DNA of 64,000 nucleotides from Ruminococcus sp. AF41-9 (GTDB lineage Bacteria > Bacillota > Clostridia > Lachnospirales > Lachnospiraceae): NCBI RefSeq assembly GCF_003477525.1, contig NZ_QUDO01000002.1, positions 1 to 64,000 on the forward strand, in the 5' to 3' direction. The translations under genes were made by a program, and so were the position numbers. This document shows, one piece after another, positions 26,004 to 36,521 of the stretch; within the stretch, counting starts at the first letter, position 1, and the number at the start of each line of letters is the position of its first letter. Below the pieces are notes generated by a model. It searched no databases. It worked only from the letters and a program-made list of their open reading frames with translations, and was not told the origin of the DNA.

Positions 26004-27337
26004 GCTTTCTCACCCTCCAGTTTCTTCAGAATATTTCTTGTGCTGAATAATGCTGTATAATTTACCAGTACATAGAGATTGCCAACTCCGTCCTCTACAC
26101 GGTCACGGATTGCTTTCTCAACATCCCCTTCCAGAATAGAAGGAATATCTACATATTTCAGTCGCAGTCTCATATCCTGACAGCGGATACCACTGACTGT
26201 AATTGAACGGATACTCTCATTTCCAAGAAGGTCAAAATCCACATCCCAGAGCCAGGAAATATCGGTTCCGTCCTGTGCATTATCATTGATTGCAATAATA
26301 ATATCCTTCGGAGAAGTATCCTGCATCACCGCTGAAATATTCTGGTTAAAACCAGCCGGGTTTTTGGCAAGATTCAGAGTCACGCCGGTACCTTTGATAC
26401 GGAACTGCTCCATTCTTCCATTCTCAGGATTGAATTTGCGGAGCATATCTTCGAAATGTGCTCCCTCAAATCCTGCCACACGCACACCTGCATACGCAGC
26501 CAGAATATTATACACATTATAAAATCCCTTATAATTGGCAACAATGTGCTTTCCTTCCACATAAAAGCTGAGCTGATCGCCAACTTTGACATTTTCTGCG
26601 TCAAAATCAATGTTCGGTCTTGCAAATCCACACTTCGGACAATAATAATCTCCAAGCTGACTGTAATGATAGAAACGATACTCCAGCTTCTCTCCACAGC
26701 ACTTGCAGAAACGCCCCTCACGGATCTCATTCGCCGCTGAACGGATCACCGGTTTACTGATTCCATAAGTGATATACTCATTTCCGGAATCCATGGCAAG
26801 ATATGCAGACAAGGCATCATCCCCGTTCACCACAATCTTCATTCCCTGAACTTTCCGCATCATGTCCTCCAGAATCTTCATGGTAATATCGATCTCACCA
26901 TATCTGTCAAGCTGATCACGGAAAAGATTGGTCAGAAGCATATAATCCGGTTTGATCCTCGGGAAAATATACTTCGTGGAAGCCTCATCAGCCTCAATAC
27001 AGGCATAATCCGCATCAATCTTTCCATTCCACTTCGCTGCCAGAACAAAAGCAGCGACAACACCATTCAGCATATTGGAGCCTGTATGATTACAGATCAC
27101 CTTCTGTCCCTCTGCTTCCAGAGCTGCACAGAGCATATTATTGGTAGTTGTCTTTCCGTTTGTACCACAGGTTGCAAAAATCGTCTTACGCACCTGCGAA
27201 GAAAGCTGTTCCAGAATATCCGGGCAGATTTTAATCGCAATCTTTCCGGCCCAGGTCACACCCTGTCTTCCCATTTTTTTACATATATATCCAACAAATT
27301 TCGCTGCACTCACAGCAATCATCACTCTTATTTTCAT
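26000..27337 (-). CDS. murT: Lipid II isoglutaminyl synthase, Mur-ligase subunit
   Basis: A 445-residue Mur-ligase-like protein. The P-loop FATCGTNGKTTTNNM, a Mur-ligase central domain with a four-cysteine zinc ribbon (CKCCGEKLEY...YYCPKCGF), and a C-terminal DUF1727-type domain (NPENGRMEQF, then INDNAQDGTDISWLWDVDF) are in order. It uses ATP and the ammonia made by GatD to amidate lipid II. Its stop overlaps the gatD start. Confidence 0.94.
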   Translation of the reverse strand: MKIRVMIAVSAAKFVGYICKKMGRQGVTWAGKIAIKICPDILEQLSSQVRKTIFATCGTNGKTTTNNMLCAALEAEGQKVICNHTGSNMLNGVVAAFVLAAKWNGKIDADYACIEADEASTKYIFPRIKPDYMLLTNLFRDQLDRYGEIDITMKILEDMMRKVQGMKIVVNGDDALSAYLAMDSGNEYITYGISKPVIRSAANEIREGRFCKCCGEKLEYRFYHYSQLGDYYCPKCGFARPNIDFDAENVKVGDQLSFYVEGKHIVANYKGFYNVYNILAAYAGVRVAGFEGAHFEDMLRKFNPENGRMEQFRIKGTGVTLNLAKNPAGFNQNISAVMQDTSPKDIIIAINDNAQDGTDISWLWDVDFDLLGNESIRSITVSGIRCQDMRLRLKYVDIPSILEGDVEKAIRDRVEDGVGNLYVLVNYTALFSTRNILKKLEGEKA

Positions 27338-27417
27338 TGTTTCATCTAATCCTTTTTATCAAGAATGTACCTATATCAATTCCACAAAATCCGTTCTTTC
27401 ATCCTGTAACATTAACA

Positions 27418-28293
27418 TTATGATACAAGAGAATCGGAACAGACTCCCGCTGCGCCCTCTTCTCTGTAATAAGATGCTTCCTCCGGATCATTTACTGTAT
27501 AAATATAAACCCTGATTCCTTTTTCATCAAAAATATCCTGAATCTCCTGTGACCAGTATTCCCGCGAAACCGCAGCAGCCAGAATTCCTCTTTCTTCACA
27601 GAAAGAAGCAATGTCCTGAATTTCCTCCAGGGAATACTCCTGCCATAAAGAATAAATATACGCTGGAAATTCATACAGCAGTGCTGTTCCCGAAAACATA
27701 ACCTGATTATAGATTTCCGGGATCAATTGTCCCGCCACCTCACTGACTCCTGCATTCTGCGCAATTTCCAGATAATCCGCATAATCCTCGATCGTCCTCT
27801 GATAATTCCGCACAGAATACTGTTTGGAATCCAGCATGACAAACGCATCCGGATAATCTTTCAGTAAAATCAGCAGATCCTCCAGCGTCATCGGCGTATA
27901 TTTCCCGTATAATGGACGGGACAGAAATTCCTCTGAGGATAATACCTGTTTTTTATCTCCATCCCACTGTCCCAGTGGCTGATTCCAGCTATGACGGCAT
28001 ACCCATACTCCATCCGATGTTTTGGTCAGATCCACCTCAAAAAGGCGGCATCCCATCTGATAACTGGCGAGAAAGCTTTCTCTCGAATTCAGATACGTTT
28101 TATCTCCGATTCCTCCTAATGCGTGGGCAATCGTTCCATAATCATTCCAGAAGAATTCCGATGTTTTTGCCAACGCCTGCGAGGGTTCCCATCCCCACAG
28201 AAATATGGCTGTAAAAATCAATTCCACAGACAACAACAATAACCGTATCCTGTAGCCTGCCTTCTTCTTTTGTCTTTCCAGGCTGCGCTTCAA
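27418..28293 (-). CDS. Glycerophosphodiester phosphodiesterase-family protein, membrane-anchored
   Basis: A 291-residue protein with one N-terminal membrane span (about 17-35) and a GDPD TIM barrel outside. The active-site set is visible as IAHALGG (His), LFEVDLTKTSDG (Glu and Asp) and WVCRHSW (His). The common HRG motif reads HAL here. GDPDs release glycerol-3-phosphate from deacylated lipids, but secreted variants can have other phosphodiester substrates. It is a single gene on the minus strand. Confidence 0.82.
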   Translation of the reverse strand: MKRSLERQKKKAGYRIRLLLLSVELIFTAIFLWGWEPSQALAKTSEFFWNDYGTIAHALGGIGDKTYLNSRESFLASYQMGCRLFEVDLTKTSDGVWVCRHSWNQPLGQWDGDKKQVLSSEEFLSRPLYGKYTPMTLEDLLILLKDYPDAFVMLDSKQYSVRNYQRTIEDYADYLEIAQNAGVSEVAGQLIPEIYNQVMFSGTALLYEFPAYIYSLWQEYSLEEIQDIASFCEERGILAAAVSREYWSQEIQDIFDEKGIRVYIYTVNDPEEASYYREEGAAGVCSDSLVS

Positions 28294-28390
28294 TCTTTTA
28301 TTCTCCTTTGTAACTCTAACAATCTATACTCTACGATTTTACGATATCTATGACAAATAATCAAGGGTGAATCCTCTGATGATAAAAGAG

Positions 28391-28452
28391 GTTACTGTTC
28401 ACCCCGTCCTCAGCAATACGATTCACAGGATATACTACCAGCGAATAGTAAC
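28391..28452. repeat. Dispersed inverted-end repeat, short copy
   Basis: GTTACTGTTCAC at the left and the near-complement of the same sequence at the right (CGAATAGTAAC) bound 62 bases. A longer copy with the same ends (GTTACTGTTCACTCCG..., GATACTACCAGTGAGCAGTAAC) lies at 49584-49728. It looks like a MITE or palindromic intergenic repeat with an internal deletion. Confidence 0.7.
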
Positions 28453-28488
28453 TATAGCGATCCTCTCCCTGGTAATGTTCCTGTAACA

Positions 28489-28537
28489 TAAAAAAAGCTG
28501 CATACATGTACAGTTTTCACCATACATATACACAGCT
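28489..28537 (-). terminator. Terminator of the alpha r-protein operon
   Basis: On the minus strand AGCTGTGTATATGTA pairs with TACATGTATGCAGCT and is followed by seven T. It lies about 100 bases after the rplQ stop codon. Confidence 0.85.
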
Positions 28538-28635
28538 CTATTATTCTGGAAAATATTTCCGCTCAAAGCCAAACTCAGTCAGCCCGGGCATCCTATCTAT
28601 CCATAATCTGCTAATTCTTAACTCAAATCAATAAA

Positions 28636-29172
28636 TTAAACTAACTCGATTAATACTTCCATTGCAGCATCGCCTTTACGCGGTCCGATCTTAACGATTC
28701 TTGTGTAACCACCGTTACGGTCAGCGTATTTTGGAGCGATCTCATCGAACATCTTAGCAACCATATCTACGTCTTTTGTGTTTTTCTTTCTACCAGCGCC
28801 CTTTGCAGGTACTTCTTTTACCGGATAGAAAACTTTCATCATCTGACGACGAGCGTGAAGTCTGGAAGGAGCGTCTTTCTTGATCTCTTTCTGTACTTCA
28901 TCGTATACAGTTTTCTTCTTTCCGTCAACAACTTCTTTTACTCTCTTGCCTTCAGCATCTTTACGTGCAACTTTAGCAGTTACAGTAACAGTTTCGAAGT
29001 TATCTTTTTCACGAACAGCCATAGCTACAAGGCTCTCAGCGATTTTACGGATTTCTTTTGCTTTAGCTTCTGTAGTAACGATTTTTCCGTTGTATAACAG
29101 ATTTGTTACCTGGTTTCTCAGTAATGCTTTTCTCTGATCAGAAGTTCTGCTTAATTTTCTATATTTTGCCAT
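28636..29172 (-). CDS. rplQ: Ribosomal protein L17
   Basis: A 178-residue L17, a 50S protein near the exit tunnel. The conserved start MAKYRKLSRTSDQRKALLRNQ and the C terminus GGYTRIVKIGPRKGDAAMEVLIELV bracket a Lys-rich insertion (about residues 57-105 and 118-133) that makes it some 50 residues longer than the E. coli or Bacillus protein. It is last in the alpha operon, about 100 bases after rpoA, and followed by the operon terminator. Confidence 0.97.
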   Translation of the reverse strand: MAKYRKLSRTSDQRKALLRNQVTNLLYNGKIVTTEAKAKEIRKIAESLVAMAVREKDNFETVTVTAKVARKDAEGKRVKEVVDGKKKTVYDEVQKEIKKDAPSRLHARRQMMKVFYPVKEVPAKGAGRKKNTKDVDMVAKMFDEIAPKYADRNGGYTRIVKIGPRKGDAAMEVLIELV

Positions 29173-29274
29173 TTAATTTTCCTCCATCTGTGGGACAGCC
29201 GGGCACGCTTGTTCGGTCTTACTGTCCGACTGCTTAGGCATTCCCACCGTATAATATCTTTCTCGGGGTTATTC

Positions 29275-30234
29275 TTACTCTTCTGTAGGCTGAAGCTGTA
29301 ATCCCAGCTCTTTCAGTTTTGCAAGAACCTCTTCTAATGACTTACGGCCCAGATTACGAACCTTCATCATGTCATCAGAAGTCTTGTTGCATAATTCTTC
29401 AACTGTATTAATGCCAGCTCTCTTCAGGCAGTTGTAGGAACGAACAGATAACTCAAGTTCATCAATGCTCATTTCCAGAACTTTTTCTTTCTCATTGTCT
29501 TCTTTCTCGATCATAACCTCAGCGGTCTTTGCATTCTCGGAAAGGTCAATGAAAAGATTTAAGTGCTCGCTTAATACTTTTGCTGCAAGGCTTACTGCCT
29601 CATCCGGATCCAGTGTACCGTTTGTGTACACATCCAGTGTCAGCTTATCATAATCGGTTACCTGACCAACACGGGTATTCTCAACAACCATGTTTACTCT
29701 GTCTACAGGAGTGTAAATTGCATCTACTGCAAGCACACCGATAGGCATATCATCAGATTTTCCTTTGTCAGCGCTGATATATCCGCGGCCTTTTGTGATT
29801 GTAAGTTCCATAGCAAGTCTGCAGTCCTTGCCACCGTTTAAAGTAGCAATTACCTGATCCGGATTCATAATCTCGATATCCTGATCAGCCTGGATGTCTG
29901 CAGCAGTTACAACACCTTTGCCTTCACACTCAATGTATGCAGTCTTAGGCTCGTTGTCTGTGCTGTGGTTCTTGATCGCAAGGCTCTTCAGATTCATGAT
30001 AATATCGCTTACGTCTTCTTTTACGCCCGGAATGGAGCTGAATTCGTGAAGCACACCATCAATTTTAACCTGGCTTACTGCTGCACCCGGCAGGGAAGAC
30101 AGCATAATTCTTCTTAAAGAATTTCCAAGTGTAGTTCCATATCCTCTTTCGAGAGGCTCAACTACAAATCTGCCAAATTTTTTATCTTCAGATAATTCGG
30201 TAATCTCGATTTTAGGTTTATTAAAATCAAACAC
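29275..30234 (-). CDS. rpoA: RNA polymerase alpha subunit
   Basis: A 319-residue alpha subunit. The N-terminal assembly domain ([26 protein letters not shown]) is linked to the C-terminal UP-element and activator-binding domain ([22 protein letters not shown]...[12 protein letters not shown]). The GTG at 30234 is used because AGAAGGAGGG lies just before it and the protein then starts [10 protein letters not shown], as in relatives. An in-frame ATG at 30285 would add 17 unusual residues. It sits between rpsD and rplQ. Confidence 0.96.
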   Translation of the reverse strand: MFDFNKPKIEITELSEDKKFGRFVVEPLERGYGTTLGNSLRRIMLSSLPGAAVSQVKIDGVLHEFSSIPGVKEDVSDIIMNLKSLAIKNHSTDNEPKTAYIECEGKGVVTAADIQADQDIEIMNPDQVIATLNGGKDCRLAMELTITKGRGYISADKGKSDDMPIGVLAVDAIYTPVDRVNMVVENTRVGQVTDYDKLTLDVYTNGTLDPDEAVSLAAKVLSEHLNLFIDLSENAKTAEVMIEKEDNEKEKVLEMSIDELELSVRSYNCLKRAGINTVEELCNKTSDDMMKVRNLGRKSLEEVLAKLKELGLQLQPTEE

Positions 30235-30385
30235 TATAGGGTTCCCTCCTTCTGGGTTAATCAAAGTTTGAGGGTATTCATCCAAATACTACAATTCAGT
30301 GGCAGATAAATATCAACCACTGAATCGCATAACACAGAAATGTTACCGGAAATCCGGACAACTTTCCATGACATAATCCTATGGA

Positions 30386-30979
30386 TTATTTGGAGTACAA
30401 CTCGACGATAAGCATTTCGTTTACAGGAACGTCGATTGCTTCTCTGTTAGGAAGTTCTTTTACAGTTCCTTTTAAGTTCTCCTGATCAACATCGATCCAT
30501 TCCGGAACAAGACGTCCGCCTGTTACTTCAAGGATAGCTTTGTATCTTTCAGAACCTTTGGATTTTTCTCTGATTTCGATCTCGTCACCAGCTTTTACAA
30601 GGTAGGAAGGAATGTTTACACATTTTCCGTTAACAAGTACATGCTTGTGGTCAACGATCTGACGAGCTTCTTTTCTTGTTCTTGCAAATCCCATACGGAA
30701 TACTACGTTGTCAAGTCTGCTCTCAAGAAGGATCATAAGGTTTGCACCAGTCTGTCCCTGCATTCTGTCAGCTCTGTTGTAGTAGTTGTGGAAAGGTTTT
30801 TCCAGAACTCCGTAGATGAATTTTGCTTTCTGTTTTTCTCTTAACTGTAAACCGTATTCAGACATTTTACGGTTTGCACGTTTTAACTGTCTTGTAGATT
30901 TTTTATCAATTCCTAAATAAATCGGATCCAGGTCAAGGGATCTGCATCTTTTCAGAACAGGCACTCTATTTACTGCCAT
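30386..30979 (-). CDS. rpsD: Ribosomal protein S4
   Basis: A 197-residue S4, a primary 16S-binding protein with an S4 RNA-binding domain ([46 protein letters not shown]). The N-terminal part lacks the zinc cysteines (C-minus form, starting [19 protein letters not shown]). In other bacteria S4 represses the alpha operon by binding its leader, which makes the structured gap upstream of rpsM relevant. It is located between rpsK and rpoA. Confidence 0.97.
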   Translation of the reverse strand: MAVNRVPVLKRCRSLDLDPIYLGIDKKSTRQLKRANRKMSEYGLQLREKQKAKFIYGVLEKPFHNYYNRADRMQGQTGANLMILLESRLDNVVFRMGFARTRKEARQIVDHKHVLVNGKCVNIPSYLVKAGDEIEIREKSKGSERYKAILEVTGGRLVPEWIDVDQENLKGTVKELPNREAIDVPVNEMLIVELYSK

Positions 30980-30995
30980 CTCAAATACCTCCTAA

Positions 30996-31391
<396 letters not shown>

Positions 31392-31444
31392 TTTAAAACT
31401 AACCTACACTTTCCTTTTTATCAAAATATATATGTTACAATCTA

Positions 31445-31813
31445 TTATTTCTTCTTGTTAGCTACTGTTCTCTTAGGACCTTTACGTGTTCTAGCGTTGG
31501 TCTTAGTTTTCTGACCACGAACCGGAAGTCCTTTACGATGACGGATACCTCTGTAGCATCCGATTTCCTGCAGTCTCTTAATGTTGAGGGCGATTTCTCT
31601 ACGAAGGTCACCTTCTACTGTCATTGTTTCATCAATAACTGCGCTGAGTCTCTTTACTTCGTCATCAGTCAGATCTCTGACACGAGTATCAGGATTAACT
31701 TCTGCCTTTGCAAGGATTTTGTCTGCGCTTGGTCTACCAATACCATAAATGTAGGTAAGACCGATTTCAATACGTTTTTCTCTTGGTAAGTCTACACCAG
31801 CTATACGAGCCAT
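31445..31813 (-). CDS. rpsM: Ribosomal protein S13
   Basis: A 122-residue S13 of the 30S head that contacts 5S-side bridge elements and the P-site tRNA. The start [21 protein letters not shown] and end [24 protein letters not shown] are typical. AGGAGGAAACAG lies directly before the ATG. It is preceded by an unusually long structured gap (31814-32150) rather than by a tight junction with rpmJ. Confidence 0.97.
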   Translation of the reverse strand: MARIAGVDLPREKRIEIGLTYIYGIGRPSADKILAKAEVNPDTRVRDLTDDEVKRLSAVIDETMTVEGDLRREIALNIKRLQEIGCYRGIRHRKGLPVRGQKTKTNARTRKGPKRTVANKKK

Positions 31814-31824
31814 GTACTGTTTCC

Positions 31825-32110
31825 TCCATCTTCTACTTTGAAAGTCCTTAATGCCTGTACATCACTTACATTCCTGCAACCTACATTCTCTGTAACTCAC
31901 ACTCCTGCAAGGTGAAATGGGATGTATCGGACACATCACTTCCTTATTTCTCAGTTCCTAATTGGGGTGCCTCGGTAAAACACCCAGCTGCAATTGGCGA
32001 ATAGCAGCCTTTCCGAATTTTGCGACCAACGGGCCAACGTTGCCTCTCGGTATTAGGCAATACATGCTTAAAACTATTTAAACAGTATGAACAACCCTTC
32101 CGGGTGTCTC
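31825..32110 (-). ncRNA. Candidate structured leader between rpmJ and rpsM
   Basis: The 337-base gap has no gene but folds well on the minus strand. CCTAAT and ATTAGG close a domain of about 100 nt with an inner GGGTG/CACCC hairpin. A second hairpin has GATGT/ACATC and a GTGA/TCAC base. Two imperfect copies of TTGCAGGAxTGTxAGT follow, close to the rpsM ribosome binding site. The position matches S4-controlled alpha-operon leaders; the fold is not the E. coli type as far as can be seen. Confidence 0.5.
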
Positions 32111-32150
32111 ATCCTGCAGCCGCACGTTTCACAAACTGTTAATCAGTGAA

Positions 32151-32264
32151 TCAACCCTGACGCTGTTTGTGTTTTGGATTCTCACAGATTACTCTGATAG
32201 ATCCTTTTCTTTTAATGATCTTGCATTTTTCGCAGATCGGCTTTACAGATGATCTTACTTTCAC
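32151..32264 (-). CDS. rpmJ: Ribosomal protein L36
   Basis: A 37-residue zinc-ribbon L36 (CEKCK...CENPKH, so Cys3His-type zinc binding), [14 protein letters not shown] and ending NPKHKQRQG. The start is a GTG at 32264 with GGAGG seven bases upstream; a longer in-frame extension to 32333 is not conserved. It is the first gene after the infA terminator and is likely the first gene of the alpha transcript. Confidence 0.95.
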   Translation of the reverse strand: MKVRSSVKPICEKCKIIKRKGSIRVICENPKHKQRQG

Positions 32265-32346
32265 TGGAAATCCTCCTTCCGTAAATTCATTAAAATCTGC
32301 AGTTTTCTGAGCGCACAAATACATCATACTCACGCGTTCGGTCTAT

Positions 32347-32375
32347 ATAGTATCACAGCAATTTCCAAATTGCAA
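32347..32375 (-). promoter_or_regulatory. Promoter of rpmJ/alpha operon
   Basis: On the minus strand TTGCAA (32375-32370) and TACTAT (32352-32347) are 17 bp apart, about 80 bases before rpmJ. Together with the terminator after infA it suggests that the alpha operon is transcribed on its own. Confidence 0.6.
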
Positions 32376-32472
32376 GCATTTTTTTGCATAAAATCATATT
32401 TTTTCATTTTCTCCCCCTTTTTACAATTATCTTTTCTTCACGTAGGGCAACTATAGTTCCTGCCAGTACACA

Positions 32473-32556
32473 GCGTATAAAAATAATTTATTTCATGTGC
32501 GGTTTCGGCATCTAAGATACCTGCAAATGCACATGAAATAAATTATTTTTATACGC
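32473..32556. repeat. Perfect 28-bp inverted repeat between infA and rpmJ
   Basis: The left arm 32473-32500 and right arm 32529-32556 are exact reverse complements (28 of 28), with GCGTATAAAAATAATTTATT at the outer end. A 28-base loop contains a near-palindrome (GGCATCT/AGATACC). No T-run follows, so it is not a plain terminator. It may be a MITE remnant, an RNA stem or a processing site. Confidence 0.9.
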
Positions 32557-32581
32557 GTCCCTCCGCTTCCTCCACCACAAC

Positions 32582-32613
32582 AAAAAAAGAGAGCCAGATC
32601 CTCCAGCTCTCTT
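32582..32613 (-). terminator. Terminator after infA
   Basis: AAGAGAGC (32587-32594) pairs with GCTCTCTT (32606-32613). On the minus strand seven T follow. It is placed 35 bases after the infA stop and splits the r-protein cluster into two transcripts. Confidence 0.85.
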
Positions 32614-32647
32614 TCTCATTCCTGCACTGAATGCAGTCAATATTTTC

Positions 32648-32866
32648 TTATTTATCTCTCCAGATAATTCTGCCCTTTGACAGATCATACGGAGACAGTT
32701 CAATCGTAACTTTATCTCCAGGAAGAATACGAATAAAATTCATACGTAACTTTCCACTGATATGTGCAAGCACCACATGTTTGTTCTCCAGTTCCACTTT
32801 AAACATCGCATTAGGCAGCTTTTCCAGAACAGTGCCTTCCACTTCGATTACATCTGCTTTTGACAT
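32648..32866 (-). CDS. infA: Translation initiation factor IF-1
   Basis: A 72-residue OB-fold protein, the normal IF-1 length, with [20 protein letters not shown] and the RIIWR ending. It occupies the A site of the 30S subunit during initiation. It follows map after 25 bases with AGGAGGTTT as ribosome binding site, and a terminator comes after it. Confidence 0.97.
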   Translation of the reverse strand: MSKADVIEVEGTVLEKLPNAMFKVELENKHVVLAHISGKLRMNFIRILPGDKVTIELSPYDLSKGRIIWRDK

Positions 32867-32891
32867 TTTAAACCTCCTGTATGTCGTCCAA

Positions 32892-33647
32892 TTATTTCGT
32901 AAGAGTCAGAATTTCCGGATCTCCATCTGTGATGAGGATCGTATTCTCATAATGAGCAGAAAGAGAACCATCCATAGTTACTACTGTCCACTCATCATCC
33001 AGCCATGCCACATCCGCACGTCCCAGATTGATCATAGGCTCGATTGCAAGTGTCATACCTGGCATAAGGCGAACTCCCCTTCTCTTCTGCGGGAAATTCG
33101 GGATCTGCGGGTCCTCATGAAGGTGAGTGCCGATTCCATGTCCAACCAGATCACGGACGATTCCGTAATGATATTTGGCAGCATGAGCTCCGATCGCCTT
33201 GGAAATATCATGCAGATGATTTCCGGCACGGGCAGCCTTGATTCCCTCAAAGAAACACTCTCTGGTCACATCCATCAGCTTGCGCGCTTCCGGTGAAACC
33301 TCTCCGACTGCATAAGTTCTCGCTGCATCAGAATGATACCCTTTATAAATAAGACCGGCATCAATCTTTACAAGATCTCCATCCTGAATGATCTTCTCTT
33401 CAGACGGAATCCCATGAACTACTTCATCATTCAGACTGATACAGAATGATGCCGGAAAACCTCCGTAGTTCAGAAAATTCGGGATACATCCAAGGTCACG
33501 TATCATCTGTTCCCCGATACGGTCGATCTCCTTGGTGTTCATTCCCGGTTTAATGTACGGGATCAGGCCATCATGCACTTTTTCAAGCAGATGACCTGCC
33601 TCTCTCATAAGTTCAATTTCATGTTCTGTCTTGATAGAAACCGACAT
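32892..33647 (-). CDS. map: Methionine aminopeptidase, type I
   Basis: A 251-residue enzyme that removes initiator Met from nascent proteins. Metal ligands are visible as Asp in [12 protein letters not shown], Asp in [11 protein letters not shown], His in [17 protein letters not shown], Glu in [10 protein letters not shown] and Glu in [10 protein letters not shown]. There is no N-terminal zinc-finger extension. It is located between adk and infA, as in most Clostridia. Confidence 0.97.
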   Translation of the reverse strand: MSVSIKTEHEIELMREAGHLLEKVHDGLIPYIKPGMNTKEIDRIGEQMIRDLGCIPNFLNYGGFPASFCISLNDEVVHGIPSEEKIIQDGDLVKIDAGLIYKGYHSDAARTYAVGEVSPEARKLMDVTRECFFEGIKAARAGNHLHDISKAIGAHAAKYHYGIVRDLVGHGIGTHLHEDPQIPNFPQKRRGVRLMPGMTLAIEPMINLGRADVAWLDDEWTVVTMDGSLSAHYENTILITDGDPEILTLTK

Positions 33648-33679
33648 TTTACCTCCAAATGGTGTTTAAAAACACCTGA

Positions 33680-34354
<675 letters not shown>

Positions 34355-34392
34355 TCAAGGCTGCGATGCAAAAGCACCACAACCTCTCTTTT

Positions 34393-35709
34393 TTAGTTGT
34401 TCAGGAAGCCTTTGTAATTACGCACGAGAAGCTGTGACTCGATCTGTTTCACAGTTTCGAGGATAACACCAACAATGATGATGATGGATGTTCCACCGAA
34501 GGAAACATTCGCCCCGAATACACCATTAAAGATGAACGGGATCACGCACACAATGATAAGACCTACTGCACCTATAAATATAATATAATTTAAGATATTA
34601 GTCAAATAATCTGACGTAGGTTTTCCAGGACGAATACCTGGAATAAATCCACCCTGCTTTTTGATATTGTCTGCAACTTCCAGCGGATTGAATGTGATGG
34701 AAGTGTAGAAATATGCAAAGAAAACGCAAAGTACGATGTAAAGAAGCAGACCCCATGTATACTGAATCTGTTTCGGATTACACCAGTTGTTGGAAGAAAG
34801 ACCACGAAGAATCTCACTTCCGATTCCTCTACCATTACCTTTTCCTGTTAACTGTGCAAGGACAGTCGGGAAAGACATAATGGAGGATGCAAAGATGACC
34901 GGAATAACACCGGCAGTATTGACTTTCAGAGGAATGTTGGTGGACTGACCGCCCATCAGCTTTCTTCCTACCATTTTCTTGGAATACTGCACAGGGATTC
35001 TTCTCTCTGCACCGTTAAGGATAAGTACCAGAACTACAACCACAAGGATTACCGCTGCAATAATCAGGCCTGCAAGAGTACCTTTTGCAATGGTTTTTCC
35101 TTTGATAAAGTTCTCATACAGTAATGACAAGTCGCTTGGCATTCTGGAGATGATGTTTACAGTAAGTACGATAGAAATACCGTTTCCAACGCCTTTTTCT
35201 GTAATACGTTCGCCTAGCCACATCAGCATAGCAGAACCGGCTGTAAGGCAGGCAACCACTACTACACCTTTGAAGAAGTTCAGATCAGGGATCATTCCCT
35301 GACGTCCGAATCCGATTGCCATGGCAACAGATTCAAATAAAGCAAGACCCACAGTTACATAACGTGTAATTGCGGTCATCTTCTTTCTTCCCTCTTCACC
35401 ATCTCTCTGCATCTCTTCCAGTGCCGGGATGGCAATGGTAAGAAGCTGAATGATAATGGATGAAGTAATGTAAGGTGTGATGTTCAATGCGAAAATTGAC
35501 ATTCTTTCAAATGAACCACCGGTAAACGCATCAAAGAAGTTGAATGCATCGCCGGCGTTGCTGCTGAACCACTGCTTGAAAAAGCTACTGTCAACACCCG
35601 GTACCGGGATCTGGCAGCCGATACGGATGATAAAAATCATCCATATCAGATACAACAGCTTGCGTCTCATTTCTTTCACTCTAAAAACATTTTTAAGAGT
35701 TTCAAACAT
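34393..35709 (-). CDS. secY: Protein translocase subunit SecY
   Basis: A 438-residue, ten-span channel protein of the Sec translocon. The start FETLKNVFRVKEMRRKLLYLIWM and the plug/pore segments ITPYITSSIIIQLL and GIRPGKPTSDYL are typical, and the end LLVRNYKGFL is the usual cytoplasmic tail. Its ATG overlaps the rplO stop by one base. It partners with SecE, SecG and SecA encoded elsewhere. Confidence 0.97.
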   Translation of the reverse strand: MFETLKNVFRVKEMRRKLLYLIWMIFIIRIGCQIPVPGVDSSFFKQWFSSNAGDAFNFFDAFTGGSFERMSIFALNITPYITSSIIIQLLTIAIPALEEMQRDGEEGRKKMTAITRYVTVGLALFESVAMAIGFGRQGMIPDLNFFKGVVVVACLTAGSAMLMWLGERITEKGVGNGISIVLTVNIISRMPSDLSLLYENFIKGKTIAKGTLAGLIIAAVILVVVVLVLILNGAERRIPVQYSKKMVGRKLMGGQSTNIPLKVNTAGVIPVIFASSIMSFPTVLAQLTGKGNGRGIGSEILRGLSSNNWCNPKQIQYTWGLLLYIVLCVFFAYFYTSITFNPLEVADNIKKQGGFIPGIRPGKPTSDYLTNILNYIIFIGAVGLIIVCVIPFIFNGVFGANVSFGGTSIIIIVGVILETVKQIESQLLVRNYKGFLNN

Positions 35710-36149
35710 TAGATCACCTCTACTGTACCACCAGCAGCTTCAATTTTAGATTTTGCAGTCTCGCTGACAGCGTTTACTTTGACATTAAGTTTCTTTGTCA
35801 GCTCACCATTTCCAAGAATTTTAACGCCATCAGCGATCTTGGAGATTGCACCACTTGCAAGTAAGCTTTCTGCTGTAACTTCTGCACCATCTTCGAAACG
35901 GTTCAGTACGTCAACGTTGATTGCAATGATCTCTTTTGTATTTCTGTTTTTGAATCCTCTCTTAGGCAGACGTCTGTATAAAGGCATCTGACCACCTTCA
36001 AATCCCGGTTTCTTGTGTCCGGAACGAGCTAACTGTCCTTTGTGTCCTTTACCGGCTGTTTTGCCGTTTCCAGAACCATGTCCACGGCCTCTTCTGAAGT
36101 TATCGCTGTGCTTAGAACCTTCTGCTGGTCTTAAGTTTGATAATTCCAT
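35709..36149 (-). CDS. rplO: Ribosomal protein L15
   Basis: A 146-residue L15, a late-assembling 50S protein. The Gly-rich basic arm [26 protein letters not shown] is followed by the folded part ending [15 protein letters not shown] lies seven bases upstream. The 175 bases separating it from rpmD form the longest gap inside the spc part; no gene is seen there. Confidence 0.97.
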   Translation of the reverse strand: MELSNLRPAEGSKHSDNFRRGRGHGSGNGKTAGKGHKGQLARSGHKKPGFEGGQMPLYRRLPKRGFKNRNTKEIIAINVDVLNRFEDGAEVTAESLLASGAISKIADGVKILGNGELTKKLNVKVNAVSETAKSKIEAAGGTVEVI

Positions 36150-36324
36150 GTTGGCACCTCCTTATTAATATTTCAAATCTATAAAGTTCAGATTGTCTGT
36201 TTCTGACTGCTTCCGCCACTCTCTACGAGCGACGGATGTCTGTCAGACTTTTTATTTTGTCAAAGATGTTATCAAATATTTCTTTTATTTGTATTAACTT
36301 ACCTAATCAAAAACAAATTCTTAA

Positions 36325-36507
36325 TTAAGCCTCTTCAACTTTTACCAGGTGCTGTACCTGCTGAATCATTCCTCTTGTTGCTGCGTTATCCGGCATTTCA
36401 ACTGTTTTGTGCATTTTTGTAAGACCCATAGCTGCAACAGTTTTTTTGTGCTTCGGAACTGCACCAATAGGAGATTTTACTAATGTAACTTTTAATGTGT
36501 TTGCCAT
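36325..36507 (-). CDS. rpmD: Ribosomal protein L30
   Basis: A 60-residue L30 with the conserved LKVTLVKSPIGAVPKHKKTVAAMGLTKMHKTVEMPDNAATRGMIQQVQHLVKVEE. The short form without C-terminal extension is normal for bacteria. It sits between rpsE and rplO, 14 bases after rpsE, with AGGAGGAATACGAAA before the ATG. Confidence 0.97.
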   Translation of the reverse strand: MANTLKVTLVKSPIGAVPKHKKTVAAMGLTKMHKTVEMPDNAATRGMIQQVQHLVKVEEA

Positions 36508-36521
36508 TTTCGTATTCCTCC

